Shown here piece after piece: positions 1-7,671 of a stretch of DNA of 64,000 nt. Location of the stretch: contig NZ_JAYKBP010000002.1 in assembly GCF_035282405.1 (NCBI RefSeq), forward strand, positions 434,001-498,000, read 5' to 3'. Each line of letters opens with the position of its first letter. Within the stretch, counting starts at the first letter, position 1. The DNA is from Parvimonas sp035282405. GTDB taxonomy: Bacteria; Bacillota; Clostridia; Tissierellales; Peptoniphilaceae. A program made the position numbers and the translations under genes. A model generated the notes under the pieces. It saw only the letters and a list, made by a program, of their open reading frames with translations. It was not told the DNA's origin and did not search any database.

Positions 1-19
1 TTGCGATTATTAACCACAT
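1..19 (-). CDS. 5' end of a gene leaving the window
   Basis: An ATG at 19-17 on the minus strand is preceded by a perfect AAGGAGGT ribosome binding site at about 24-31. It opens a frame reading M-W-L-I-I-A before the window ends. The product cannot be named from six residues. The strong ribosome binding site is the only reason to call it a real gene. Confidence 0.6.
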
Positions 20-90
20 AACTACCTCCTTAAATTCTATTTTCCTTAATATTCTATATTTTACCTTATATTTATTGATATTTCAAATAT

Positions 91-123
91 AAAAAAAACA
101 GTAAATCATATTGACTTACTGTT
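91..123 (-). terminator. Terminator of the acetyltransferase gene
   Basis: Perfect 8-bp stem AACAGTAA/TTACTGTT (97-104 and 116-123) with an 11-nt loop. On the minus strand it is followed by eight T residues. It lies just downstream of the GNAT gene. Confidence 0.85.
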
Positions 124-157
124 AAACTGCTATATTTTAGCTTAAACAAAATCAAAT

Positions 158-601
158 TTATAAATCTCTACGCAAATAAATCATATCAACCAATTGGATA
201 CCATCTTCATATATTGGGTGATTATAATTTTCCGTAAAAAAATTTTTGACAGTATGGGAGCGAAAAAATCCACATTTTACATAAAAATCAATAGTTTTAG
301 GACTATCTCCCGTGCCAACTTGTAATGTAGAAAATTGATTTTTATATTTAGTAACAACAAAATCAATCAGAATTTTTCCATAACCCATTCTTTGAAAATT
401 AGGGTTTGTAGCAATGTTCTTTATTTCAAGAACTCCATTTCCCTCATCAGTAACTACACATTCAGATTTAACACCATTATCATCTAAAACAAACATTATT
501 CCTCTATCAATATATTTATCAATCATATCTTCTTGTTCATCAGCAAGAAGCAGAAGTTCCATATACTGCTTTTTATTTTTTCTAATTTCCAATATCTTCA
601 T
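158..601 (-). CDS. GNAT-family N-acetyltransferase
   Basis: 147-residue protein with the acetyl-CoA binding signature of GNAT enzymes: N-P-N-F-Q-R-M-G-Y-G-K around residues 67-77, matching the Q/R-x-x-G-x-G/A loop, preceded by a beta-strand (V-L-E-I-K-N-I-A-T). The late G-F-F-R motif after F-Y-V-K-C is also typical. It would transfer an acetyl group from acetyl-CoA to an amine; the substrate cannot be read from sequence. It is a single gene with its own terminator and a weak AGGAT ribosome binding site. Confidence 0.88.
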   Translation of the reverse strand: MKILEIRKNKKQYMELLLLADEQEDMIDKYIDRGIMFVLDDNGVKSECVVTDEGNGVLEIKNIATNPNFQRMGYGKILIDFVVTKYKNQFSTLQVGTGDSPKTIDFYVKCGFFRSHTVKNFFTENYNHPIYEDGIQLVDMIYLRRDL

Positions 602-700
602 AAATTTATCCTACAATCTCAACTTATTTTATCTATTATATTCATCATCAAATGATTATATATCCTTAGAGCAATCATATTGTATTTTTTGTAATTTTAA

Positions 701-1459
701 TTATATATATTTTTCAAACCTCGATTGTTCAATTACCTTATCTCCAAGTAAAGTAATTGCTTTTTGTGGACATAGACTTATACATCTGTAACACATTGTA
801 CATTTATTTTCAGGGATAGCTTTTTTATCTTTGATGTGAATATTTTTCATCGGACAAACCCTACTACATAAACCACAACCATTACAATCATCGCTTATTT
901 TTAATTTATCGGTATATCCCATAGTTTTTCGATAAAACCATAGCCTTTGCCCAAAAAGTCCCTTCATATGTGCAATGAAAGATAGTCCTTCTCTTGGATA
1001 TCTTCCCTGCTTAATCTGTTCTGCAACTTCTTCTAATCTTTCATCAGCATTTTTTACGATTTGTCTGTTTTCTTTAATATCTTTTTTCAACAGCTTACTG
1101 TCGCAAACGGAATCGGGCATTTTTATCTGTATGCCTCCCAGAATTTCTGCTCCATATTTTTTAAAAATTCTTGCAGTACATCCCGTTCCATCCCCACTGA
1201 AAAGTCCCATTGTATTTATACAAAAAACATTTTTCCCTTCCCAAAGCGAACAATTTTTCATAATAAAATCTCGTACCATAAAAGGCGCATTAGAAAATTG
1301 AGTTGGATAGCCTAAAAAAATTACATCCTCTTTCTTTAATAAATCTATAATCTGTGGATTTTCCAAAGGAAGACATTTTGATTTATCATCTATCAAATAT
1401 ACAAGTTTTTCAACACAATGTTTAGTATTTCCAGTTCCACTTAGATAAATGCCTATCAT
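701..1459 (-). CDS. Flavodoxin-ferredoxin fusion protein (EFR1-type)
   Basis: 252-residue protein. The N-terminus (M-I-G-I-Y-L-S-G-T-G-N-T) is a flavodoxin-type FMN phosphate loop. The C-terminus carries two 4Fe-4S ferredoxin clusters, CxxCxxCxxxCP near residue 190 and again near 216-228. It is a soluble electron-transfer protein of the kind often annotated EFRI/EFR1 family in Firmicutes. The start is placed at 1459 because AAAGGAGG sits about 6 nt before this ATG; the frame is open 7 codons further upstream but has no ribosome binding site there. Redox partner unknown. Confidence 0.9.
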   Translation of the reverse strand: MIGIYLSGTGNTKHCVEKLVYLIDDKSKCLPLENPQIIDLLKKEDVIFLGYPTQFSNAPFMVRDFIMKNCSLWEGKNVFCINTMGLFSGDGTGCTARIFKKYGAEILGGIQIKMPDSVCDSKLLKKDIKENRQIVKNADERLEEVAEQIKQGRYPREGLSFIAHMKGLFGQRLWFYRKTMGYTDKLKISDDCNGCGLCSRVCPMKNIHIKDKKAIPENKCTMCYRCISLCPQKAITLLGDKVIEQSRFEKYI

Positions 1460-1490
1460 ATATTCCTCCTTTAAATCCAATCTATCAATT

Positions 1491-2624
1491 CTACTTTTCT
1501 ATATTAGCTAAAAATTCTTCCACTTTTTCCAAATATTCTTTCGGCTTATCTCCGTGAATATTATGCATAGAATCAAATCCTTCAACTAAAATACTACCTT
1601 TAATCAATTCTTTAACACGCTTTGCATCTTTTTCATCCATTGCAGAAATCAGAAGTCCATCTTCATTATAATAAGAAGGAGCTGTATTTTTTGGTGGTTT
1701 TACATGTAATATACAAGTAGGAACAGTAATTTCTTTCAACAATTCTTCTTGTTTTATTCCCTTAAAGAAACTGAAATCATAAAATGCATCTCCAAATCTT
1801 AAGTCATAATCACCAGTTTTATCTTGTAAATTCGCTGTTAATTGAAGTAAGGTATTTACTCCTAACTTTGGCGGATAATACCAAATAATTGGTATTTTAG
1901 TATTATCCTTTTGAAATCTTTTCATTGCAGGTTTAGCCACAATTTTATCCCAATTATCTTTTCCGCCCTCATTAAACAATTTTCGCATCGGATCATTTTT
2001 TAGATAATGTTCAAAATAAGTAGTATTAGGTTTTTCAGTTAAATAATTGTGAATATTTTCGAAAGTTTTATAAGAAAATGTGTTTTCAGCACGTCCTTTT
2101 TCTGTTGCAAAAAATGGTCCGTCTTCCAAAATAATCGCCTTTACATTTTGTGGAAATTTAGCACCGATATATGCAGTAATTAAGGCACCTGAAGAATGCC
2201 CCGAAATAATTGTTTTTTCTCCAATTTTTTCTTGAATAAATGATGCAATATCATTTCCTATGCTTTCAATATTATATAAATCAGGATTTTTACTTGACTT
2301 TCCATGTCCATAATAATCAAGTGCAAATACATGATACTTTTTTACTAATTCAGGAAACACAGTACGATAATCTTTCCAATCTACCATTTGTCCATGTAAT
2401 AATAAAATAGCCGGACCATTATTTGGACCTTCAACATAATTTATTACATTTCCATTTTTTAGATTAAATTGTTTTTCTTCCAAGCCTAAACTTGAAGCCT
2501 TGTTCTTCCTGAACTTTTCACCTGAATAGTCATAATTTAGATTATAAATTGCATATATTACAATAAAAACAACTACAACTAAAACTAATATCACTATAAA
2601 TTTTAATATCTTAATCTTCTTCAC
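1491..2624 (-). CDS. Membrane-anchored alpha/beta hydrolase
   Basis: 377 residues. A single hydrophobic segment at about 8-27 anchors the protein, with the catalytic domain outside. Alpha/beta-hydrolase features: oxyanion-hole H-G-Q-M near 77-80, nucleophile elbow G-H-S-S-G with Ser144, and a C-terminal candidate catalytic His in D-S-M-H-N-I-H-G. The substrate is not evident. Translation begins at a GTG (2624-2622) and overlaps the end of the AbrB-like gene by 14 nt, so the two are co-transcribed and probably translationally coupled. An AAGGTGAT ribosome binding site lies inside the upstream gene. Confidence 0.85.
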   Translation of the reverse strand: MKKIKILKFIVILVLVVVVFIVIYAIYNLNYDYSGEKFRKNKASSLGLEEKQFNLKNGNVINYVEGPNNGPAILLLHGQMVDWKDYRTVFPELVKKYHVFALDYYGHGKSSKNPDLYNIESIGNDIASFIQEKIGEKTIISGHSSGALITAYIGAKFPQNVKAIILEDGPFFATEKGRAENTFSYKTFENIHNYLTEKPNTTYFEHYLKNDPMRKLFNEGGKDNWDKIVAKPAMKRFQKDNTKIPIIWYYPPKLGVNTLLQLTANLQDKTGDYDLRFGDAFYDFSFFKGIKQEELLKEITVPTCILHVKPPKNTAPSYYNEDGLLISAMDEKDAKRVKELIKGSILVEGFDSMHNIHGDKPKEYLEKVEEFLANIEK

Positions 2625-2832
2625 TTAAATCACCTTGAATATTCATCAAAACTTTTGTTGCAACATCTCCATTCATAATGGCTAACCCTCTTCTTTCATC
2701 TCCAAGAATTAACAAATTATCTCCAGTTTCTATGGAGAAAATTTTTCTTGCCTCTTTTGGAATAACAATCTGTCCCTTAGTTCCTACCTTCGCAGTCCAT
2801 GCATGTAGTTTTCCATCTTTTTTACTTTTCAT
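2611..2832 (-). CDS. AbrB/SpoVT-type DNA-binding regulator
   Basis: 73-residue protein with a swapped-hairpin AbrB domain: W-T-A-K-V-G-T-K-G-Q-I-V-I-P-K-E-A-R is the conserved core, followed by G-D-N-L-L-I-L-G-D. It should bind DNA as a dimer. I start it at 2832 because GGAGG lies 8 nt upstream; the frame continues 11 codons further, but those codons lie inside a palindrome that looks like the promoter-operator. It is the first gene of a two-gene operon with the hydrolase. It is probably autoregulated, with the palindrome as target; that is inference. Confidence 0.88.
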   Translation of the reverse strand: MKSKKDGKLHAWTAKVGTKGQIVIPKEARKIFSIETGDNLLILGDERRGLAIMNGDVATKVLMNIQGDLSEED

Positions 2833-2842
2833 ATCCGCCTCC

Positions 2843-2876
2843 GTATAATAAGTATGTTTATTCATACTTATTATAC
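2843..2876 (-). promoter_or_regulatory. Palindromic operator overlapping the AbrB-gene promoter
   Basis: Perfect 14-bp inverted repeat GTATAATAAGTATG (2843-2856) and its complement (2863-2876), separated by 6 nt. The minus-strand sequence GTATAATAAGTATG contains a TATAAT -10 box. It ends 10 nt before the AbrB-gene start and overlaps nothing else functional. Autorepressor binding is the simplest reading. Confidence 0.6.
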
Positions 2877-2902
2877 TACTTTAAGATTTATAAATCAAAT
2901 TT

Positions 2903-2936
2903 AAACAAAAAACAGTAGATTTTAATTTCTACTGTT
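2903..2936 (-). terminator. Terminator overlapping the stop codon of the 2929 gene
   Basis: 9-bp perfect stem AACAGTAGA/TCTACTGTT at 2911-2919 and 2928-2936, followed on the minus strand by T residues. The 3' half covers the last codons and stop of the membrane protein gene. Confidence 0.8.
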
Positions 2937-3456
2937 TAAATAAATTTATCTTCTTTAAATATTTTCTCTTTTTATAAGCAGATAGCTCTTTTATTGCAAT
3001 GTTTAAAGATAGCTTTGATTTTCCTTTTTCTTTTAAAGAACCTACTAAGACGATTTTTTGTTCAGGTAATTTTAGTATATATGTAGTATATAAAATTGCC
3101 TGTGGTTGTGGAAATTTAATCTCCAATTCTCCCTTTTGGATTTTAATTTTTTCATTTCTCATTTTTAAAATTGCATAATCATCGTATAGCTCAAGCTCTG
3201 CATCTTCATCTTCTCTACTCCAAAATTTAAAGACAATCCAAAAAGGTACTAACATTGAAATCGGAATTAATCCAAAAATCAAATATACTGCATGCTTAGG
3301 ATGGTCTTTAAAATATTGTGGCTCATTTGTACTTGCAAATCCTAAATAAATAAGAAACTCATAACAAAGAAGAATTCCTATCACCATTCCTATAATAACC
3401 ATAATATGTAGCAAAGTTGGAGTGTTTTTGTTATATCTAAAATTTATTTTTCTCAT
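2929..3456 (-). CDS. Small membrane protein of unknown function
   Basis: 175 residues with a basic N-terminus and two hydrophobic helices (about residues 15-37 and 52-75), then a cytoplasm- or surface-facing domain of about 100 residues rich in Lys, Glu and beta-forming residues. The layout resembles small PH-like membrane proteins, but I see no diagnostic motif. It stands alone between terminators. Confidence 0.75.
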   Translation of the reverse strand: MRKINFRYNKNTPTLLHIMVIIGMVIGILLCYEFLIYLGFASTNEPQYFKDHPKHAVYLIFGLIPISMLVPFWIVFKFWSREDEDAELELYDDYAILKMRNEKIKIQKGELEIKFPQPQAILYTTYILKLPEQKIVLVGSLKEKGKSKLSLNIAIKELSAYKKRKYLKKINLFKQ

Positions 3457-3540
3457 TTTAAAACCTCTTCTCTTTTATGATATAAACTATTTTCAATTTA
3501 TATTTTACATTATATGAGCCAATATTTCAATTAATTCCAC

Positions 3541-3575
3541 AAAAAATAGGACTATGAAATCAAATTCATAGTCCT
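3541..3575 (-). terminator. Terminator of the aldolase gene
   Basis: 11-bp perfect stem AGGACTATGAA/TTCATAGTCCT (3548-3558, 3565-3575), with a run of A at 3541-3546 that reads as T on the minus strand. Confidence 0.88.
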
Positions 3576-3588
3576 TTGTTTTAAAAAA

Positions 3589-4476
3589 TTATTTTCTTGA
3601 TGCTTCAAATATACTTTGAATTGAGCTGTCTAACATTTTATCAAACTCTTCCCCAGTTTGATTTACATTAAGTCCTTCTGACAAAGCTCTTGAGAAACTT
3701 GCGATAACTCCGTGATTTTTAGCAAGAATTTCATTTGATTCTTCTCTTGAGTATCCGCCAGAAAGAGCAACAACTCTTAAAACTCTTTTATGGTCAACTA
3801 ATTCTTTGTAGAAGTTAGGAACAGTTGGCAATGTAAGTTTTAACATTACTTCTTGTCCTTCTTCTAATTTATCAAGTTCTTTTAAAATTTCTCTTTTTAA
3901 GATTTCTTCACATTTTTCTTTTTCTGCTGAATTTATATCAACTTCAGGTTCAACAATTGGAACAAGTCCACCTGCGATAATTTGTTTTGCAAAGTCGAAT
4001 TGTTGAGCAACTACTTCTTTGATAGCTTCTTCATTTGCTTTTTTAATTACTGAACGCATTTTTGTTCCGAAAACTCCATATTCAACACCTTTTTTTACAA
4101 TTTCAGCTAAATTTGGAATTTCTTTCATAAGTTGAACACCATTTTTTTCTTCTGCTAAGCCCTTATCAACTTTTAAAAATGAAACAATGCCTTTTTCATT
4201 CCATAAATAATCCGGAGTGAATTTACCGTTAACTTTTCTTTCCATTGTCATTTCAAATAAAATCGCCCCTAATATACGTTCTTTAGTAAAAGCCTTTGAA
4301 GTAACAATTCTTGTACGCATTTCGTGAATTAAATCGAACATTTCAGCTTCATTTGTATAAGCATCTTCATTTACACCATATAATCTTAATGCTTTCGGTG
4401 TACTTCCACCACTTTGATCCAAAGCCGCTATAAAACCTTCATCGTTTTTGATTCTGTTAAATTTTTGTAAATCCAT
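3589..4476 (-). CDS. fda: Class I fructose-bisphosphate aldolase
   Basis: 295 residues, the usual length for the short bacterial class I aldolase. It cleaves fructose 1,6-bisphosphate to glyceraldehyde 3-phosphate and dihydroxyacetone phosphate in glycolysis. Family landmarks: G-F-I-A-A-L-D-Q-S-G-G-S-T-P-K-A-L near residues 14-30, T-K-M-R-S-V-I near 138, V-P-I-V-E-P-E-V near 172, and a candidate Schiff-base Lys213 in M-L-K-L-T-L-P. It is metal-independent, unlike the class II enzyme. Monocistronic with its own promoter and terminator. Confidence 0.95.
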   Translation of the reverse strand: MDLQKFNRIKNDEGFIAALDQSGGSTPKALRLYGVNEDAYTNEAEMFDLIHEMRTRIVTSKAFTKERILGAILFEMTMERKVNGKFTPDYLWNEKGIVSFLKVDKGLAEEKNGVQLMKEIPNLAEIVKKGVEYGVFGTKMRSVIKKANEEAIKEVVAQQFDFAKQIIAGGLVPIVEPEVDINSAEKEKCEEILKREILKELDKLEEGQEVMLKLTLPTVPNFYKELVDHKRVLRVVALSGGYSREESNEILAKNHGVIASFSRALSEGLNVNQTGEEFDKMLDSSIQSIFEASRK

Positions 4477-4521
4477 ATCTTCGCTCCTTAAAAATTATTA
4501 AGTAAATTTTACTCTAGCTAT

Positions 4522-4550
4522 ATTTTATCATATTTAAGGTAATTTAACAA
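4522..4550 (-). promoter_or_regulatory. Promoter of the aldolase gene
   Basis: Minus-strand -35 TTGTTA (4545-4550) and -10 TAAAAT (4522-4527) with a 17-bp spacer, about 45 nt before the aldolase start. Confidence 0.55.
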
Positions 4551-4630
4551 ACTTATAAATCATTTATTTTTTAATATTTTTTTACTTAATTGGTATAAAA
4601 CATCTTGATAATTGCCTTTTAATAATTTAT

Positions 4631-5014
4631 TTACATTTTTAATATACTCTCAGTTAAAACTTTTGAAAAATTTATACCCAACCTTGTTCCTTTATCATTC
4701 GCCCATTTAGGTATTGATAAAGTCTTTTTAACTAAAGATGTATCTTTTAAAAATTTTTCTAAATCTACCTTTATTAAAGTAACAAATTCATCATTCTTTG
4801 TCTTTACATTTTTTATTGGAGTGGCTTTTGGTAGCTCAATTCCTCTTTCTACATATTCAGATAAAACAAGTCCTAATACTTCTTCTGCCATTGAAATACC
4901 AAAAGAAATATCCTCGGTATTTATTCCTGTATAAGCTTCTTTTATATCTATACTCTCAATAAAATAACCTTGTGGACTTTCTTTTTTAAATACAAATGGA
5001 TAAACTACAAACAT
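4631..5014 (-). CDS. hicB: HicB-family antitoxin
   Basis: 127 residues. It has the HicB layout: a partial RNase-H-like N-terminal domain (V-Y-P-F-V-F-K-K-E-S-P-Q-G-Y-F-I-E) with the D-I-S-F-G-I-S-M-A-E-E helix, then a DNA-binding C-terminal region (K-W-A-N-D-K-G-T-R-L-G-I-N-F-S-K-V-L). It neutralises HicA by direct binding and normally represses its own operon. It lies 31 nt after hicA in the same transcript. The toxin-first order is typical for hicAB. Confidence 0.88.
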   Translation of the reverse strand: MFVVYPFVFKKESPQGYFIESIDIKEAYTGINTEDISFGISMAEEVLGLVLSEYVERGIELPKATPIKNVKTKNDEFVTLIKVDLEKFLKDTSLVKKTLSIPKWANDKGTRLGINFSKVLTESILKM

Positions 5015-5045
5015 AAAATCACTCCTTAAATTTTCAAATACAAGA

Positions 5046-5240
5046 CTATTTCTTTAGTCCTGTATCTTTTAAGATTCTCTGCTCAAGACCTTTTCCTAAA
5101 TCTTGGTTCCCATGAACTGGCACTACAATTATTGCACCATCTTTTTCTAAAATATGATGCGAGCCCTCTTGCCTTAATTCTTTCCAACCATTTTTCTTTA
5201 GGAGCTTAAGCATTTCTTTCCCAGTAAGTGGCATGTGCAC
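5046..5240 (-). CDS. hicA: HicA-family mRNA interferase toxin
   Basis: 64 residues with the HicA double-stranded-RNA-binding-like fold: T-G-K-E-M-L-K-L-L-K-K-N-G-W at the start, then E-G-S-H-H-I-L with the catalytic His (28 or 29), and a basic tail. It would cleave mRNA when freed from HicB. The start is ambiguous: a GTG at 5240 lies only 4 nt from AAGGAGG, while an in-frame ATG at 5234 lies 10 nt away. Either gives an intact toxin. Confidence 0.88.
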   Translation of the reverse strand: MHMPLTGKEMLKLLKKNGWKELRQEGSHHILEKDGAIIVVPVHGNQDLGKGLEQRILKDTGLKK

Positions 5241-5248
5241 TCTACCTC

Positions 5249-5289
5249 CTTACGTAATATATTGTAACACGTATTATTACGTAAGTCAA
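5249..5289 (-). promoter_or_regulatory. hicAB promoter nested in an inverted-repeat operator
   Basis: Minus-strand promoter with -35 TTGACT (5284-5289), 17-bp spacer and -10 TACAAT (5261-5266). Two perfect 11-bp inverted arms CTTACGTAATA (5249-5259) and TATTACGTAAG (5275-5285) flank the -10; one touches the -35, the other covers the ribosome binding site. Each arm contains the self-palindrome TTACGTAA, as expected for a dimeric repressor such as HicB. Confidence 0.8.
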
Positions 5290-5305
5290 GTTTTTGTATA
5301 TAAAT

Positions 5306-5545
5306 CTATTTATATTTAATTTTATGTAAAAGTATTATTAAAACTAACACAAACGAAATGCTGTTTGCAAAAATAAGTGCAAAATCTTTTATCATTAAAC
5401 CATGAACAAGCCAAAGGAAAATTCCCGTTGTTTGCATAATACACATAATCAAAGAAATTGATTTTGTGTTTTTATCTTTTATTATCTTTATAACTTGCGG
5501 TGCAAATGCAAAAGTTGTAAGACAAGCAGCCACTATTCCTATCAT
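5306..5545 (-). CDS. SemiSWEET-family sugar transporter
   Basis: 79 residues forming three predicted membrane helices, the size of a bacterial SemiSWEET half-transporter that works as a dimer. The P-Q motif (F-A-P-Q-V-I-K) with the following T-K-S-I-S-L segment is the PQ-loop signature. It would carry small sugars across the membrane; the substrate is unknown. A perfect AGGAGGTAAT ribosome binding site precedes the ATG. Confidence 0.88.
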   Translation of the reverse strand: MIGIVAACLTTFAFAPQVIKIIKDKNTKSISLIMCIMQTTGIFLWLVHGLMIKDFALIFANSISFVLVLIILLHKIKYK

Positions 5546-5602
5546 ATTACCTCCTAATATTTCATTTTAAAATTTTACCACATTTTGAACATAAATTACA
5601 AC

Positions 5603-5631
5603 TTGACAAAAGATTTTATTTATTATAGTAT
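5603..5631 (+). promoter_or_regulatory. Promoter of the proline iminopeptidase gene
   Basis: -35 TTGACA (5603-5608), 17-bp spacer, -10 TAGTAT (5626-5631), about 33 nt before the start codon. Confidence 0.75.
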
Positions 5632-5664
5632 AGACTAGATAATTAGTATTTTTTGGAGGTTAAT

Positions 5665-6606
5665 ATGGAATATAAAACACTTTTTCCCGAATTTGAATCA
5701 TTCGACAAAGGACATCTAAAGGTTGATGATGTTCATGAAGTATATTATGAACAATCAGGAAATCCAAATGGAGCTCCTGTAGTATTTGTTCACGGTGGAC
5801 CAGGTTGTGGTTGTGGCGACAAATCTAAAAGATTTTTAGATCCATCTTTTTATAGAATAGTAACAATTGACCAAAGAGGTTGCGGTAAAAGTAAACCATT
5901 TTTGGAATTAAAAGATAATAATACACAAAATCTTGCAAAGGATATGGAAAAGATAAGAGAACATTTGAAGATTGATAAATGGCTTGTTTATGGCGGTTCT
6001 TGGGGTACTACTCTTTCCTTATACTATGCAGAAAATTATCCACAAAGTGTTGTAGGTTTAATTCTTAGAGGAATTTTCTTAGGAAGAGATGAGGATATTA
6101 AGTGGTTGTATCAAGGTGGAGCAGGAATGTTCTTCCCTGAAGCCTTTGAAATCTTTAAATCTCCTTTTAACGAAGAAGAGAGAAAAGATTATGTTCAAAG
6201 TTATTACAAATACTTAACTTCAGATGACTATGAAACAAAGAAAAAATACGGAAAATCTTTTAGTGCATTTGAAAATTCAGTTGTTGCTCTTGAACCGAGA
6301 GTTATTTCAGAAGAAATCACTGATGAAGATATTTCAATGGCAATTATGGAATGCCATTACTTTGTAAATCATTGTTTCTTTGAAGAAAATTACATTTTAA
6401 ATAATGTTGAAAAAATAAAAGATATTCCTACAATAATTATTCATGGCAGATATGATGTAGATTGCAGACCTGTTGGGGCTTATTTATTGCACGAAAAACT
6501 AAATAATTCAAAATTGATTTTCCCTATCTCAGGTCATACTTCTTTCGATCCTGCAATGACCCACGAGCTTATTTTAGCACAAGAGGAATTTAAGAAACTT
6601 TTTTAG
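5665..6606 (+). CDS. pip: Proline iminopeptidase (S33 family)
   Basis: 313 residues, normal family length. It releases N-terminal proline from peptides. Alpha/beta-hydrolase landmarks: F-V-H-G-G-P-G-C-G oxyanion segment near 41-49, D-Q-R-G-C-G-K-S near 69-76, nucleophile elbow G-G-S-W-G with Ser112, and the late S-G-H-T-S-F-D containing the catalytic His. The ATG at 5665 is chosen because GGAGGT ends 4 nt upstream; the frame opens at a TTG at 5653 that overlaps this ribosome binding site. Likely first gene of a cluster with the small membrane genes that follow. Confidence 0.95.
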   Translation: MEYKTLFPEFESFDKGHLKVDDVHEVYYEQSGNPNGAPVVFVHGGPGCGCGDKSKRFLDPSFYRIVTIDQRGCGKSKPFLELKDNNTQNLAKDMEKIREHLKIDKWLVYGGSWGTTLSLYYAENYPQSVVGLILRGIFLGRDEDIKWLYQGGAGMFFPEAFEIFKSPFNEEERKDYVQSYYKYLTSDDYETKKKYGKSFSAFENSVVALEPRVISEEITDEDISMAIMECHYFVNHCFFEENYILNNVEKIKDIPTIIIHGRYDVDCRPVGAYLLHEKLNNSKLIFPISGHTSFDPAMTHELILAQEEFKKLF

Positions 6607-6631
6607 ATTTCTCTAAATAAAGGAGGTCAAT

Positions 6632-6910
6632 ATGGTATCCAATAAAAATTTACCAAAAATAGTTTTCTCACTATCTTTGATTTCATTTTGTATTACATTA
6701 TTCTGGGGTGTTACTGTTCACTTTTCAAACTTAAATGTAAAAATTTTATTGGCTTTACAACCTATAACTTTAGTTTTGCTTGGATTTTCAATGTATTTTT
6801 CAAGAAATTCAAGAAAGATTTACTCTATAATGAGTATAATTCTTTTCTTGATTACATTTAATCTTGAACATATAATGTATTTTATATTGGTTTATGGAGT
6901 TTTAATATGA
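6632..6910 (+). CDS. Three-helix membrane protein, unknown
   Basis: 92 residues, almost entirely hydrophobic, with about three membrane helices joined by a loop containing Y-F-S-R-N-S-R-K. A good AGGAGGT ribosome binding site lies ahead. The stop overlaps the next start by 4 nt (ATGA). The next protein has the same size and the same Y-F-S-R-x-S-K/R-K loop, so the two are probably diverged tandem duplicates. No family recognised. Confidence 0.7.
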   Translation: MVSNKNLPKIVFSLSLISFCITLFWGVTVHFSNLNVKILLALQPITLVLLGFSMYFSRNSRKIYSIMSIILFLITFNLEHIMYFILVYGVLI

Positions 6911-7182
6911 AAAAAGAAAATTTATCAATAATACTATTTTTAATTGGTGCTATAGTAGAAATAATTTTGTTACTATATGTAAAATCCTTTAAAACAGGAC
7001 AAGGAATTCACCTGCCACATTATATTGGATATTTAGGATTCTTTTTCCCACAAATAGTCGGGGCAATAGCCTCTTATTTTTCAAGATATTCAAAAAAAGT
7101 CGGATTGTGGTTGTTTTTAAATTTGGGATTAATATGCTCAACTGTATACTTCCACATATCCTATCTTGAAGTAATTGATTAG
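6907..7182 (+). CDS. Three-helix membrane protein, paralogue of the preceding gene
   Basis: 91 residues with about three hydrophobic helices and a Y-F-S-R-Y-S-K-K loop that aligns with the same loop in its upstream neighbour. It is translationally coupled to that gene through an ATGA overlap, which suggests the two act together, perhaps as a heteromeric membrane complex. That is inference. No known domain recognised. Confidence 0.7.
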   Translation: MKKENLSIILFLIGAIVEIILLLYVKSFKTGQGIHLPHYIGYLGFFFPQIVGAIASYFSRYSKKVGLWLFLNLGLICSTVYFHISYLEVID

Positions 7183-7190
7183 GAGATAAT

Positions 7191-7562
7191 ATGTTAAAAA
7201 ATGATTATATAATGAGAAAAATTGAAGAATGGATAAGTATGATTTTAGAATTTGTCTTTAAAATCGACAAAAATTCTTCACCTGAAAAACTATTAAAACT
7301 AGAAGCAAGTAAGGAAATTTTAAAAGACTTAAAATTAAAAATCGACAATGGAAATATAAATGAAGCTGAAGATGCTTTATTTGAAATGTTGAAATACAAA
7401 ACACAAGATAGTTTGTTAATTGGACTCCTTTTTTATTCATATCTCAATGGAAAAGATTCAAAATTTTTAAATGAACATGATTTTGAAAGAGATGAAATAA
7501 AAACAGGAATAAAAGACTTGCTAAACGAGTTTAATATGAATAATTTATCAGATTTAATTTAA
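7191..7562 (+). CDS. DUF6483-like protein
   Basis: 123 residues beginning M-L-K-N-D-Y-I-M-R-K-I-E-E, the N-terminal signature of a Firmicutes family of unknown function (DUF6483, from memory). The rest is helical with a TPR-like feel. AGGAGATAAT precedes the ATG. Its C-terminal segment (E-R-D-E-I-K-T-G-I-K-D-L-L) recurs at 10203-10280 as a fragment fused to another start, evidence that this gene or a copy once lay downstream of a lipase unit. Confidence 0.75.
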   Translation: MLKNDYIMRKIEEWISMILEFVFKIDKNSSPEKLLKLEASKEILKDLKLKIDNGNINEAEDALFEMLKYKTQDSLLIGLLFYSYLNGKDSKFLNEHDFERDEIKTGIKDLLNEFNMNNLSDLI

Positions 7563-7567
7563 CTAGG

Positions 7568-7598
7568 AGCTGACTACTATAGTCAGCTTTTAGTTAGA
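7568..7598 (+). terminator. Terminator after the DUF6483-like gene
   Basis: 8-bp perfect stem AGCTGACT/AGTCAGCT (7568-7575, 7581-7588), 5-nt loop, then TTTTAGTT. A related hairpin follows the fragment at 10280. Confidence 0.75.
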
Positions 7599-7671
7599 TT
7601 AGTAAAAACTGGAGTATAAAAAGATTTCTATTTTTAATATTAATATAATTTAATGCAAGTAAGGAGATAAA

